Of a stretch of DNA of 64,000 bases, positions 28,001 to 37,954 are shown one piece after another. How positions within the stretch are numbered: position 1 is the stretch's first letter; each line of letters opens with the position of its first letter. Source of the DNA: a bacterium (GTDB taxonomy: Bacteria > Patescibacteriota > Gracilibacteria > UBA1369 > GCA-2718715); the NCBI GenBank assembly GCA_018662325.1, contig JABJGM010000012.1, forward strand, positions 1-64,000, given 5' to 3'. A program made the translations under genes and the position numbers. Under the pieces are notes generated by a model, which did no database searches, had not been told where the DNA came from, and saw nothing but the letters and a program-made list of their open reading frames with translations.

Positions 28001-29281
28001 TTATATAAGATTATTATAATTATCTGAGATTAAGTTGGCTTCAACTTGACGTTTTAAGTCTAGAATTACACCTACGATAATCAATATTCCGGCTCCTGAA
28101 ATCAGAAGAGGTAATTGATTTCCTGTTGTTCCAATTAAATTTTGGAAAATAATTGGGAGTACAGCTATAAGTGCAATAAATAGTCCACCAAATAAGTTTA
28201 ATCTATCTGAAACTTGTCTTAAATAATCAGCAGTATTTTTTCCTGGTCTAATTCCTGGGATATATCCACCTCTTTTTTGCATATTTTCTGCTACCTTTTC
28301 TGTGTCAAAGGTTATATTTACATAGAAGTAAGTGAAACCTAATATCAGTAAAAATAAAGTTAATATATATAGAGGTTGATTCATTCCAAAGTTAGCAAGG
28401 ATAAATTCTGAGATTGCAACCAATGTACTAGAAGAAGAACCTGAAATTAATTGTGCAACAATTGTAGGTAAAGTAACTACAGATACTGCAAATATAATTG
28501 GGATCATTCCAGCTTGATTAACTTTGATTGGAAGTGAGCTTACTGAAGCCTTTTTAGTTTTTGAACCATAAGCTACAGGTATCTCACGACTAGCATCGGT
28601 TACTATTACCGTTGCTACAATTAGAGCTAATGTGAATAGTACTACTGATACTACTGGTATTAATTGATTAATATCTGAACTAGCTACTATTAAATTTTGA
28701 GCTAGAGCAGTTGGTACAGTTGAAATGATTGATACTAGAATTAAAAGGGAAATCCCATTTCCAATTCCGTTTTCAGTCATAATTTCACCTAACCACATAA
28801 TTAATACAGAACCTGCTGATACTGTTAGCATTATAGGAAGTATTACCGATGGATCACTAATGTTTGATATAATTGGCATTTGTGAATTCAAAAGTAGAAT
28901 TGTTCCATATGATTGTAGGAATGCTAACGGTAGTGTTAACCATCTAGTGATTGCATTTAGTTTTTTACGACCAGTTTCACCTTCTTTAGACATTTCTTCT
29001 AGTTTAGGCCAAATTACTGTTAGTAATTGAATTATAATAGAAGCGTTAATGTATGGACCAAGTCCCATTAGAACTATTGAGAAGTTTTCAGCTGACCCAC
29101 CTGTTAAAAGTGAGAATAAGCTTAGATACTCATTTTGTTCAAAGATACTTTTCAAAGCTACTAAATCAATTCCTGGAATTGAGATTTGAGCTAGAAACCT
29201 GTAAGCAACAATGATTGCTATTGTAAACAGTATCTTCTTTCTTAGACCTTGGTTTTTGAAGATTTGAACTAGTTTTTGCAT
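28001..29281 (-). CDS. secY: preprotein translocase subunit SecY
   Basis: Multi-TM; GIRPGKNTADYLRQV; operon position. Confidence 0.97.
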   Translation of the reverse strand: MQKLVQIFKNQGLRKKILFTIAIIVAYRFLAQISIPGIDLVALKSIFEQNEYLSLFSLLTGGSAENFSIVLMGLGPYINASIIIQLLTVIWPKLEEMSKEGETGRKKLNAITRWLTLPLAFLQSYGTILLLNSQMPIISNISDPSVILPIMLTVSAGSVLIMWLGEIMTENGIGNGISLLILVSIISTVPTALAQNLIVASSDINQLIPVVSVVLFTLALIVATVIVTDASREIPVAYGSKTKKASVSSLPIKVNQAGMIPIIFAVSVVTLPTIVAQLISGSSSSTLVAISEFILANFGMNQPLYILTLFLLILGFTYFYVNITFDTEKVAENMQKRGGYIPGIRPGKNTADYLRQVSDRLNLFGGLFIALIAVLPIIFQNLIGTTGNQLPLLISGAGILIIVGVILDLKRQVEANLISDNYNNLI

Positions 29282-29293
29282 TTTTAAATCGTA

Positions 29294-29743
29294 TTATTGT
29301 TTTACTAAAAGTTTAACAGTTCCACCGGCTTTCTCAATGGCTTTTACTGCGGATTTAGAAGCTTTGTCAACTTCAACAGTTAATTTTTTAGATAATTCTC
29401 CACTACCTAAAACTTTAATTGCTTGTTTTTTTGGTAAGATACCTTTTGTTGATAAATATTCAGCGTTTACAGTATCACCACTTTTACAAATGTTTTCTAA
29501 ATCAGTTAAGTTTAGTATAAAATAATCGATTCTATTAATACTTTTAAAACCTCTTAATTTTGGAAGTTTTTTCCATAGGGGAGTTTGACCCCCTTCAAAT
29601 CCTGGTCTTACACCTCCAGATTTACGAGAGTTTTGACCATTCATCCCACGAGTACAAAATGTTCCGTGTCCAGATCCGTTTCCTCGTCCAACACGTTTTT
29701 TTCTACTTAGAGATGATGATTTTAAGTTATGTAATTTACTCAT
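29294..29743 (-). CDS. rplO: 50S ribosomal protein L15
   Basis: KRVGRGNGSGHGTFCTRGMNGQNSR. Confidence 0.96.
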   Translation of the reverse strand: MSKLHNLKSSSLSRKKRVGRGNGSGHGTFCTRGMNGQNSRKSGGVRPGFEGGQTPLWKKLPKLRGFKSINRIDYFILNLTDLENICKSGDTVNAEYLSTKGILPKKQAIKVLGSGELSKKLTVEVDKASKSAVKAIEKAGGTVKLLVKQ

Positions 29744-29768
29744 CTTAATTCATTAATTTTTTTTTGAA

Positions 29769-30425
29769 TTACTCAGCTTTTTTAGCGGGAGCCTTTTTGG
29801 CTGGAGCTTTTTTAGCTGGAGCTTTCTTTGCAGCTTCTGCTTTTTTAACAGGAGCTTTTTTTACAGCTTCTGTTTTTCTAGGTGTAGCTTTTCTAGCTTG
29901 TCCCTTGTTAAACGGAGCTTTTTGTTTGATTTCTTGTTTAGCTTTTTCAGCTTTTTCCATAGCAGGAGTTTTTCTAAGTTCGCTAAGAGCTAAAATTGTA
30001 GCTTTAGATGTAGATAATTTGTTAGTTGTCCCTAAGGATTTAGTTAGGATGTTTTTAACACCTGCTAACTCTAACACAGTTCTAACAGCTCCACCTGCAA
30101 TTATACCCGTACCAGGTTGTGCTGGTTTGAATAGTACGATTGCACTTTTGAATTTCACTTGGTGATCGTGTGGGATACTTCCTTTAAATAATGGAACTTT
30201 GATCATAGTTTTTTTAGCAGCATTTACTGCTTTTTGAATTGCTCCAGTAACTTCATTTGATTTACCGATACCAACTCCAACTCTACCTTTTTTATCTCCA
30301 ACACATACTGTTGCTCTGAATCTTAATCTTCGTCCACCTTTTACTACACGAGTAACTCTATCAATTTGAATAACTGATTCTTCGAACTCTTTTTTGGCTT
30401 TGAAATTTTTTCTATGAGATTTCAT
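29769..30425 (-). CDS. rpsE: 30S ribosomal protein S5 with Lys/Ala-rich C-terminal tail
   Basis: [29 protein letters not shown]; tail [19 protein letters not shown]. Confidence 0.97.
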   Translation of the reverse strand: MKSHRKNFKAKKEFEESVIQIDRVTRVVKGGRRLRFRATVCVGDKKGRVGVGIGKSNEVTGAIQKAVNAAKKTMIKVPLFKGSIPHDHQVKFKSAIVLFKPAQPGTGIIAGGAVRTVLELAGVKNILTKSLGTTNKLSTSKATILALSELRKTPAMEKAEKAKQEIKQKAPFNKGQARKATPRKTEAVKKAPVKKAEAAKKAPAKKAPAKKAPAKKAE

Positions 30426-30435
30426 TGTTTTTTAA

Positions 30436-30777
30436 TTAGAATTTTAGTCCATTTTCTCTAGCAGATTCAGCTAGTGCTTTGACTCTTCCGTGAAATTTGT
30501 ATCCACCTCTATCAAATACACATTCGCTAATTTTCTTTTCTTTAGCTTTCTTAGCTAGGTCTTCACCAACTTTTTGGGCTGATTGAGTTTTGGTCACTTT
30601 ATCTTTGCTTTTGATGCTTGATGCTTGCGCAAGAACAATACCATTTTCATCATCAATAAGTTGTGCGTAGATGTTAGTTAACGACCGAAACACAGATAGT
30701 CTAGGTTTTGATTGTGAACCAATCACTCTAGATCTAATTTTTTTGTGTCTTTTTTTTCTTGCAACTTGATTAGTCAT
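30436..30777 (-). CDS. rplR: 50S ribosomal protein L18
   Basis: [12 protein letters not shown]...[24 protein letters not shown]. Confidence 0.95.
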   Translation of the reverse strand: MTNQVARKKRHKKIRSRVIGSQSKPRLSVFRSLTNIYAQLIDDENGIVLAQASSIKSKDKVTKTQSAQKVGEDLAKKAKEKKISECVFDRGGYKFHGRVKALAESARENGLKF

Positions 30778-30791
30778 TTTTAGTTAATTAT

Positions 30792-31337
30792 TTATTTAGC
30801 AGCTTGTTTACCAGCTTTTCTAATAATTCTTTCGCCAACGTAGCGAATACCTTTACCTTTATAAGGTTCAGGTTTTTTAAGAGATCTAATTTCTGCCGCT
30901 ACTTGACCTACATGTTGTTTGTCAATTCCGCTTACGATAATGATATTATTTTTTTCCTTATCAATTTCTGCAGAAACAGTCTCTTTAACAGTATATTTTA
31001 CTGGATGAGAGAACCCTAGTGAGAACTCTAAATTTGTTCCAGTTTTTTTAACTCTGTAACCAACCCCTTGGATTTCTAGACGTTTTTCGTAGCCATTAGT
31101 TACTCCCGTAACCATGTTAGAAATCAATGAACGGTATAATCCATGCATCGATCGCGCCTCTTTAGTTTCATTAACAGGGTTAACTTGTACTTCGTTATCG
31201 GTTAAGGTGATTTTTACAAGTGGTTTGTATTCAATTTGTAATTCTCCTTTAGGTCCTTTAACTAATACAGTATTTTCAGTAATAGAAACTTCCACGTTTG
31301 ATGGGATGATTACTGGTAATTTACCTATTCTTGACAT
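30792..31337 (-). CDS. rplF: 50S ribosomal protein L6
   Basis: MSRIGKLPVIIPSNV...KPEPYKGKGIRYVGE. Confidence 0.97.
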   Translation of the reverse strand: MSRIGKLPVIIPSNVEVSITENTVLVKGPKGELQIEYKPLVKITLTDNEVQVNPVNETKEARSMHGLYRSLISNMVTGVTNGYEKRLEIQGVGYRVKKTGTNLEFSLGFSHPVKYTVKETVSAEIDKEKNNIIIVSGIDKQHVGQVAAEIRSLKKPEPYKGKGIRYVGERIIRKAGKQAAK

Positions 31338-31349
31338 TTTTATATTGAA

Positions 31350-31730
31350 TTAATAAATTTTGCAAATTACTTCTCCACCTAATTGAGATTTGAATGCTTT
31401 ATATTGAGGCATTAAACCCTTAGATGTTGAGATAATTTCTATACCCAAGCCAGCTTTTACCGGTTTGAATTCTGTATGTTTTTTGTAGATTCTTTGACCT
31501 GGCGATGAAACTCTTTTTAGAGTTAGATTTGGTCTTGCGTAATTTAGAGTTATTAATAGCTCTTTCTTATCGTCTTCAACCACATCTACTTTGCTTAGGA
31601 AACCATGTTTTACCATGATTTTGCAAATTTCATGCTTTATTTTTGAATATCTACAGTTTGTGTTTTCTTTTTTCGCTTTTTGGGCGTTTCTGATTCTGGT
31701 CAATAAATCAGCTATTGAGTCTGTTACCAT
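31350..31730 (-). CDS. rpsH: 30S ribosomal protein S8
   Basis: DSIADLLTRIRNAQ...ISTSKGLM...GGEVICKIY. Confidence 0.96.
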   Translation of the reverse strand: MVTDSIADLLTRIRNAQKAKKENTNCRYSKIKHEICKIMVKHGFLSKVDVVEDDKKELLITLNYARPNLTLKRVSSPGQRIYKKHTEFKPVKAGLGIEIISTSKGLMPQYKAFKSQLGGEVICKIY

Positions 31731-31749
31731 ATTTGTAAATTTTAATTTT

Positions 31750-31974
31750 TTACCATGAAGATTTTTTCACTCCAGTTAGTTTACCTGTTACAGCTAGCTC
31801 TCTGAAGCAAATTCTACAGATGTCAAAGTATCTCATGTATCCATGTCTTCTCCCGCATTGGGAACATCTATTCACTAATCTTGTGGCTTGTTTATGTTTT
31901 CGCCCTTCAGCTTTAGCTTTTAAGATTTTCTCTTTTCTTTTTGAGTCTTTAACAACTAGTGCTTTTCTTGCCAT
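31750..31974 (-). CDS. rpsN: 30S ribosomal protein S14, zinc-binding type
   Basis: [25 protein letters not shown]. Confidence 0.95.
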   Translation of the reverse strand: MARKALVVKDSKRKEKILKAKAEGRKHKQATRLVNRCSQCGRRHGYMRYFDICRICFRELAVTGKLTGVKKSSW

Positions 31975-31975
31975 A

Positions 31976-32515
31976 TTATTGTTTTTTAAATGGGAAATTA
32001 TATAGTTTTAGAAGTTCTACACCCTCTTTATTAGATTTAGCTGTAGTTTTGATGTTGATTTGTAAACCATGAATTGTTACCAAATCATCAGGGTTGATTT
32101 CCGGAAATACTAAATGTTCTTTAATACCAACAGAAATGTTCCCTTGACCATCCATGCTTCTTTCAGAGTATCCTTGGAAATCTCTGATACGTGGACAAAC
32201 TATATGAATGAAGTTATTTAAGAAATCAAACATTCTTCGACCTCTTAATGTAACTGTTACACCAGTTGGCATTTCTTCTCTAAGTTTAAAGTTAGAGATT
32301 GAAAGTCTTGCTTTAGTTACTACAGGTTTTTGTCCTGCAATAAAAGTAAGATTTTCTACAACTTCTTTAACAACTTTTTTATCGCTGTTATAAAGTTTAC
32401 CAATACCTGCTGAAATAGTTATTTTACTTATTCTTGGCAGAGCCATAGGATTTTTTAATCCTAGGTTTTCTGCTAGTTTGCCAGTAATATCTTTGTGTGT
32501 AAGTACTTTATTCAT
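31976..32515 (-). CDS. rplE: 50S ribosomal protein L5
   Basis: [18 protein letters not shown]...[12 protein letters not shown]. Confidence 0.96.
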   Translation of the reverse strand: MNKVLTHKDITGKLAENLGLKNPMALPRISKITISAGIGKLYNSDKKVVKEVVENLTFIAGQKPVVTKARLSISNFKLREEMPTGVTVTLRGRRMFDFLNNFIHIVCPRIRDFQGYSERSMDGQGNISVGIKEHLVFPEINPDDLVTIHGLQINIKTTAKSNKEGVELLKLYNFPFKKQ

Positions 32516-32519
32516 TTTA

Positions 32520-32828
32520 CTACTTAATTACTTTATTAGATTTTACAGAAACTCTTTGTTTGTTTCCTTTTGAATCTTTTTCTACTCGAATTCGAGTGGC
32601 TTTTTTTGTTTCTGGATCAATTAATGCTACATTTGAAGCATCAATTTTTGCGTTGATTTTAGTCATAGATCCAGGTCCTTGTTGTGATTTCTTTTTGAAT
32701 TTAGTTTTTTCGTTCATACCTTCAACGATAACATGGTTACTGTCTGCAAAAGTTTTTAATACTTTTCCAGTTTTACCCTTATCTTTTCCAGTTGTTACGA
32801 TTACTAAATCGTCTTTTTTTATTTTCAT
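32520..32828 (-). CDS. rplX: 50S ribosomal protein L24
   Basis: KKDDLVIVTTGKDKGKTGKVLK. Confidence 0.95.
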   Translation of the reverse strand: MKIKKDDLVIVTTGKDKGKTGKVLKTFADSNHVIVEGMNEKTKFKKKSQQGPGSMTKINAKIDASNVALIDPETKKATRIRVEKDSKGNKQRVSVKSNKVIK

Positions 32829-32829
32829 A

Positions 32830-33198
32830 CTACAATACGTCAGGTGCTAGAGAAATTATTTTTTGGTAACCTTTCTCTCTTAACTCTCTTCCGATCGGTC
32901 CAAATACACGTGAACCTTTAGGATTACCATCTTTGTTGACAATAACAACAGCGTTTTCATCAAATTTTATGTAAGATCCATCTTTTCTTCGAACTTCCTT
33001 AGTTACACGAACCACAACCGCTCTTTCTACTGCCTTTCTCTTAACAGTACCGTTTGGTTTAGCTTCTCTTACAGTAACTACTATCAATTCTCCGATACGT
33101 GCGTATCTTTTTTTTGAACTTCCAAGTACTTTAATACATTTTACTTTTGTAGCTCCACTGTTATCTGCAACATTTAGAATTGTTTCAGTTTGAATCAT
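32830..33198 (-). CDS. rplN: 50S ribosomal protein L14
   Basis: [26 protein letters not shown]. Confidence 0.97.
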   Translation of the reverse strand: MIQTETILNVADNSGATKVKCIKVLGSSKKRYARIGELIVVTVREAKPNGTVKRKAVERAVVVRVTKEVRRKDGSYIKFDENAVVIVNKDGNPKGSRVFGPIGRELREKGYQKIISLAPDVL

Positions 33199-33425
33199 TT
33201 TTGTTCAGGTTTAATTACTGTCCATTTTTTAAGTTTTGAAATTGGTTTACATTCATAGATTGTAACCTCATCTCCAACTTTATATTGATTTTCTGGATCA
33301 TGAGCTAGAAATCTTCTAGTTCGAAGATATCTTTTTTGATATTTTGGATGTAGCTTGTAGTACGATACTTCTATTTTAATAGTTTTATCTGTACTTGTAA
33401 GTACAATTCCAGTCTTAGTTCTCAT
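33195..33425 (-). CDS. rpsQ: 30S ribosomal protein S17
   Basis: [44 protein letters not shown] stop overlapping rplN ATG. Confidence 0.95.
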   Translation of the reverse strand: MRTKTGIVLTSTDKTIKIEVSYYKLHPKYQKRYLRTRRFLAHDPENQYKVGDEVTIYECKPISKLKKWTVIKPEQK

Positions 33426-33429
33426 CGAT

Positions 33430-33627
33430 TTAAGAATTTAAATTTTGTAATTTTGTTTGCATTCTTGCAATAGACTTTTTAGCTAGTCTGTAGCTTTTAA
33501 GATCTTTTGAGAATCCAGATCTTAAATCTGCTTTTAACTTAGAAGAAAATTTCTTAAGTTCAGCAGTCTTTTTTGTGATTTCAGATTCTCCAAGTTTTTG
33601 GATGTCTGATAGACTTGGGATTTTCAT
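33430..33627 (-). CDS. rpmC: 50S ribosomal protein L29
   Basis: Position and LRSGFSKDLKSYRLAKKSIARMQTKLQ. Confidence 0.88.
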   Translation of the reverse strand: MKIPSLSDIQKLGESEITKKTAELKKFSSKLKADLRSGFSKDLKSYRLAKKSIARMQTKLQNLNS

Positions 33628-33639
33628 AGTCTTGTATAA

Positions 33640-34059
33640 TTAAATTTCTTTTGTTACCACCTTGCATCTTGATGGTAATTTGTATGCGGCAAGCTCTAAG
33701 GCTCTTCTGATCATTGCCTGATCTGTTCCTGCAATTTCGAATACTACAGTTCCAGCTCTTAGGTCAGCTACGAAGAAGTCAGGGCTACCCTTACCGCTAC
33801 CCATAGGTACGTCATGGGCTTTTCGAGTGATAGTTTTGTGTGGGAATACTTTAATCCATATCTTACCGCCTCTTTTGGTGTGTCTAGCCATTACTCTACG
33901 CGCTGCTTCAATTTGTCTTGAAGACAATTCACACGGATCTAGGATCATAAGACCCATATCTCCAAAGTGTAATTTGTTGTTTCGAGTAGCTAGGATATCT
34001 TTGTTGACGTTTCTACGTCTATGATATCTTCTATATTTTGTTTTTCTCGGAGTTAACAT
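33640..34059 (-). CDS. rplP: 50S ribosomal protein L16
   Basis: MLTPRKTKYRRYHRRRN...PMGSGKGSPDFFVA. Confidence 0.97.
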   Translation of the reverse strand: MLTPRKTKYRRYHRRRNVNKDILATRNNKLHFGDMGLMILDPCELSSRQIEAARRVMARHTKRGGKIWIKVFPHKTITRKAHDVPMGSGKGSPDFFVADLRAGTVVFEIAGTDQAMIRRALELAAYKLPSRCKVVTKEI

Positions 34060-34116
34060 TTTTTGTAAATTAGCTATCTGATTATAATAAATTTTTGAAA
34101 TTTATCAAGTCATTTT

Positions 34117-34746
34117 TTAATTAAAAACTTCTCCTCGATAAATCCATACTTTTACACCGATGACCCCATACGTAGTATTTGATCTTTCATCGGCGTAGCT
34201 AATATCAGCTCTTAAAGTTTGAAGAGGTACTCGTCCTTTAGTGAAGAATTCGCTTCTAGCGATATCTACACCGTTAAGTCTTCCTCCAACTTTAACTTTG
34301 ATACCTTTTGCACCACTATCCATTGCTTTTTCTATAGCTGCTTTACATGCTCTTCTGTACGAAATTCTTCTTTCTATTTGTTGAGCAATTGATTCAGCTA
34401 CAATTTTCGCGTCTAGTGCTGGCTTTGGAATTTCAACAACGTTGATTACAAAATTTGTTTTGAATTTTCTTTCAAGATTTGATTTCAATTCATCAATTTT
34501 TGAACCTTGTTGTCCAATAATTAGACCTGGTTTTGCTGCGTGGATATCGAGTGTAATTAGTCCACCATTATTTTGGATGTATATACTTGATACAGATTTT
34601 CCTTTGAATTGAGATTCTAAGTATTTTCTGATTGCTAAATCTAATTTAAGATTTACTGCATATTGACCTTTTTTTGGGAACCATGTCGATGACCATTTCT
34701 TATTTATACCCAGTCTAGTACTAATTGGATTTGCTTTTTGACCCAT
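34117..34746 (-). CDS. rpsC: 30S ribosomal protein S3
   Basis: MGQKANPISTRLGINK...GAKGIKVKVGGRLNG. Confidence 0.97.
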   Translation of the reverse strand: MGQKANPISTRLGINKKWSSTWFPKKGQYAVNLKLDLAIRKYLESQFKGKSVSSIYIQNNGGLITLDIHAAKPGLIIGQQGSKIDELKSNLERKFKTNFVINVVEIPKPALDAKIVAESIAQQIERRISYRRACKAAIEKAMDSGAKGIKVKVGGRLNGVDIARSEFFTKGRVPLQTLRADISYADERSNTTYGVIGVKVWIYRGEVFN

Positions 34747-34769
34747 AGATTAATAATTATTAAGGTTAT

Positions 34770-35264
34770 TTATTTAGCATCTTTTTTAGTTGAAGGTGCT
34801 TTTTTAGCAGTAGCTTCTTTAGCAGCTGGTTTTTTTGCTGTTGTAGCTTTTTTAGCAGCTGTTTTTTTAGCTTCTGCTTTTTTTATAGTTTTTTCTTCCT
34901 TTACCTCTGCTTTTTCAGCAGTATTTATAGGTTCTGCTACATCTTCCTTAAGAATTACATGTATATGTGAGCAAAACTTATTGATTGGATGCGCACGACC
35001 TCTTGAAATTGGATTGGATCTTTTGATCGTAAGTCCTTTTGAAACTTTGATTTCCGCAATAGATAATGTATCAACATTTTTTGAATCATTGTTTTTAGCA
35101 TTAGCTGCTGCTGAAGCAATAAGTTTTCGAAGGATTCTTGCTGCCTTTTTTGGAGTATAGTCTAGTAGTGAAATAGCTTGATTAACTTTCATTTTTCTAA
35201 CTAAGTCCGCTACCAAATTAACTTTTTTAGGCGATATACGAACATTTTTTAAATGTGCTTTCAT
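34770..35264 (-). CDS. rplV: 50S ribosomal protein L22 with Lys/Ala-rich C-terminal tail
   Basis: LKNVRISPKKVNLVADLVR...GRAHPINKFCSHIHVIL. Confidence 0.96.
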   Translation of the reverse strand: MKAHLKNVRISPKKVNLVADLVRKMKVNQAISLLDYTPKKAARILRKLIASAAANAKNNDSKNVDTLSIAEIKVSKGLTIKRSNPISRGRAHPINKFCSHIHVILKEDVAEPINTAEKAEVKEEKTIKKAEAKKTAAKKATTAKKPAAKEATAKKAPSTKKDAK

Positions 35265-35275
35265 AATTTATTTAA

Positions 35276-35545
35276 TTATTTTTGTTTACCACCGTGGGCT
35301 CTAAAGAATCTTGTTGGGGCAAATTCACCTAATTTGTGTCCCACCATTTCTTCAGAAACGTATACAGGTATAAATTTATTACCGTTGTGTACGGCGAATG
35401 TGTGTCCAACAAAGTCTGGGCAGATTACACATGCTCTAGACCAAGTTTTAATGACACCTTTTTTAGTTTCACCATCCTCCATTTTTTGAACTTTTTTCAA
35501 TAGACGAGGGTCTATATAAGGTCCTTTAATTGAACTTCTTGTCAT
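35276..35545 (-). CDS. rpsS: 30S ribosomal protein S19
   Basis: [17 protein letters not shown]...[18 protein letters not shown]. Confidence 0.97.
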   Translation of the reverse strand: MTRSSIKGPYIDPRLLKKVQKMEDGETKKGVIKTWSRACVICPDFVGHTFAVHNGNKFIPVYVSEEMVGHKLGEFAPTRFFRAHGGKQK

Positions 35546-35558
35546 ATTTTATAAATTA

Positions 35559-36395
35559 TTATTTTTTGGAGTGTCTAGATTTTACTATTAATCTGTTGGT
35601 GTATTTTCTTCTTCTAGTTTTCACACCAAGCGCTGGTCTTCCCCATGGAGTCTTTGGATGCTTCATCCCGATAGGAGATGCACCTTCACCACCACCATGC
35701 GGGTGATCATTTGGATTCATGGCTTTACCTCTAACTTGAGGTCTTTTACCCATCCATCTTTTTCTACCAGCTTTACCGATTTTAATATTTGAATGATCAA
35801 TATTTGAAACTACTCCAATTGTAGCCATGCAAGATTTTTCTACTAATCTCACCTCACCACTTGGAAGTTCAATTTGTGCTTTTGGTCCATCTAAAGATAC
35901 TACTTTTGATGAATTTCCAGCTGATTTTACAATTTGACCACCTTTATTTGGTTGTAATTCGATATTAAAGATTGGATAACCTACTGGAACATTTCTCAGT
36001 TCCATTCTGTTACCAGTTTTGATTTTAGCTTTTTTAGCACATACTATTTCGTCTCCAACTTGGATTTCGTGAGGTGCTATATGGTATCTCTTTTCACCAT
36101 CTTTGTATGCTACTAAGATAATGTAAGCTGATCTATTAGGATCGTACTCTACAGCTTTAACTGTAGCAGGGATACCAAGCTTATCAGTTCTTTTGAAGTC
36201 AACCAATCGGTATTTTCTTTTATGACCTCCACCTCTATGGCGTACAGTCAGTTTACCTTGATTGTTTCTACCCGCCATTGATTTTTTTGAAACCGTAAGG
36301 CTTTTTTCAGGTTTAGTTTTTGTAATGTGTTCGAAAGTATCTCGAGACATATTCCGCAAACTAGGCGTAGTAGGTTTATATGTTCTGATTGGCAT
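35559..36395 (-). CDS. rplB: 50S ribosomal protein L2
   Basis: [12 protein letters not shown]...[22 protein letters not shown]...[12 protein letters not shown]. Confidence 0.98.
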   Translation of the reverse strand: MPIRTYKPTTPSLRNMSRDTFEHITKTKPEKSLTVSKKSMAGRNNQGKLTVRHRGGGHKRKYRLVDFKRTDKLGIPATVKAVEYDPNRSAYIILVAYKDGEKRYHIAPHEIQVGDEIVCAKKAKIKTGNRMELRNVPVGYPIFNIELQPNKGGQIVKSAGNSSKVVSLDGPKAQIELPSGEVRLVEKSCMATIGVVSNIDHSNIKIGKAGRKRWMGKRPQVRGKAMNPNDHPHGGGEGASPIGMKHPKTPWGRPALGVKTRRRKYTNRLIVKSRHSKK

Positions 36396-36400
36396 ATTAA

Positions 36401-36667
36401 TTACGAATTAATTTTTACATCTTTACTTTTGAAGGTAACATAAAGTTTTTTACTAGCATTTCTTCTCGTGATAGTTTTTTTTCCTGCTTGTCTAGTTTTC
36501 ATTGGAACGCTAATTGCTCTGATCGATTTGATTTTTTCTCCGTAGATTTTTTCTAAATCTTTTTGAGCTTCAATTTTGTTAACGCTTTTATTAGTTAAAA
36601 AGACATGCGTACCGTTGTTCGCTAATAAATTGCTTTTCTCTGTTACTAGATAAATGTATGAGTGCAT
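36401..36667 (-). CDS. rplW: 50S ribosomal protein L23
   Basis: VTEKSNLL...[23 protein letters not shown]. Confidence 0.92.
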   Translation of the reverse strand: MHSYIYLVTEKSNLLANNGTHVFLTNKSVNKIEAQKDLEKIYGEKIKSIRAISVPMKTRQAGKKTITRRNASKKLYVTFKSKDVKINS

Positions 36668-36681
36668 AGCTTTTTATTAAA

Positions 36682-37311
36682 TTAAATTTTAAAAGTATCA
36701 GCTACTAACTTAATTGAATCTTCACCAACAAAACAGATAGTTCTGTATTTTGTTAAATCGTGAATATTTAAGTAAGGAGTAGTAATTACTTTTACGTTTT
36801 TTAAATTAGATGCAACTCTATTAAGACCTTCGTCTTTTTGACTTGTAACCAATAAAACATTTCTATTAATTGGTAATTTAGCAATTGTTGCAGCTAAGTT
36901 TTTAGTTTTAAGCTCTTTGTCTTCATATTTGTCTAATGCAATAACAGATTTTTCTGTAGCTTTTTGACTTAATGCACAAAGTAATGCTTTTCTTCTTTGT
37001 TTTTTTGGCATTTGAATGTAGAAATTTCTATCATTTCTTGGTCCAAATGCTACACCACCACCTACAAAGTGGGGATTTCTTGTGGAACCTTGTCTTGCTC
37101 GACCAGTTCCTTTTTGTCTGTAAGGCTTTCTACCACCTCCTCTTACTTCACCTTTTGTTTTGGTGTGTGCAATTGGATTTCTTGTATTTGAAAGTTGTCT
37201 AATTAATGCTCTGTGTACCAGAACTTCATTAAACTCAAGTCCAAAACATTCTTTGGGTAGTTTAATTTCTTTTAGAACTTCGCCTTTTTGATTATATATG
37301 TTTGTTTTCAT
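36682..37311 (-). CDS. rplD: 50S ribosomal protein L4
   Basis: GGGRKPYRQKGTGRARQGSTRNPHFVGGGVAFGP. Confidence 0.97.
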   Translation of the reverse strand: MKTNIYNQKGEVLKEIKLPKECFGLEFNEVLVHRALIRQLSNTRNPIAHTKTKGEVRGGGRKPYRQKGTGRARQGSTRNPHFVGGGVAFGPRNDRNFYIQMPKKQRRKALLCALSQKATEKSVIALDKYEDKELKTKNLAATIAKLPINRNVLLVTSQKDEGLNRVASNLKNVKVITTPYLNIHDLTKYRTICFVGEDSIKLVADTFKI

Positions 37312-37313
37312 AA

Positions 37314-37892
37314 TTATGCGAATATATATACTAAATTATTTTTGGCTCCTGGTACAGAACCTTTAATACCAACTAAGTGGTTAGAGTGATCAAAATAAAC
37401 AAGCTCAGCACTATTACGAGTAACTTTTACGTTACCCATTTGTCCTGGCAGTTTTGTTCCTTTTAATACACGTCCTGGTGCGGCACAAGCTCCAACAGAA
37501 CCTGGCTCTCTATGGTGTCTTGAACCATGAGTTTCCGGACCTCTTGAGAAGTTGTGTCTTTTAATAACACCTTGAAAACCTTTACCTTTAGAGGTAGCTG
37601 AAACTTTGATGTGAGTTTTTTCACTTAAAGATTCAGTTGTAATTTCTTGATCTACTGTAAAATCTTCAACCTTATCAACCGTAAATTGGCTAATGTTTTG
37701 GTATTTAGAATTTTTTGTAGGTCTTTTTTTAGGTTCATGACCTAATACAATCGCATTAACACCGTCTTTTTCAACAGTTTTAATTTGAATGATTTTGTTT
37801 GGTTGACATTGAACCAAGGTCAATGGAATCATCTTTCCATTTTCATCTATGATTCTTGTCATTCCGATTTTACGTCCTATTATTCCAGACAT
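37314..37892 (-). CDS. rplC: 50S ribosomal protein L3
   Basis: GIIGRKIGMTRI...GSRHHREPGSVGACAAPGRVLKGTKLPGQMG. Confidence 0.97.
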   Translation of the reverse strand: MSGIIGRKIGMTRIIDENGKMIPLTLVQCQPNKIIQIKTVEKDGVNAIVLGHEPKKRPTKNSKYQNISQFTVDKVEDFTVDQEITTESLSEKTHIKVSATSKGKGFQGVIKRHNFSRGPETHGSRHHREPGSVGACAAPGRVLKGTKLPGQMGNVKVTRNSAELVYFDHSNHLVGIKGSVPGAKNNLVYIFA

Positions 37893-37954
37893 ACTATACA
37901 GAGGTTATATTATATTTCTCAACTTATACAGTCGAAAGCTTTTTAAACTTTCAA

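Noticed and set aside
29764-30165. 133 aa plus-strand ORF with [14 protein letters not shown] repeat
   Set aside because: Antisense shadow of the Lys/Ala repeat tail and body of rpsE.
31750-31974. S14 considered as unusual because it has four Cys
   Set aside because: Standard zinc-binding S14 type.
34738-35160. 140 aa plus-strand ORF, Ala/Phe-rich
   Set aside because: Antisense shadow of rplV and its tail.
36972-37202. Plus-strand ORFs inside rplD
   Set aside because: Antisense to a ribosomal protein gene, no independent signal.
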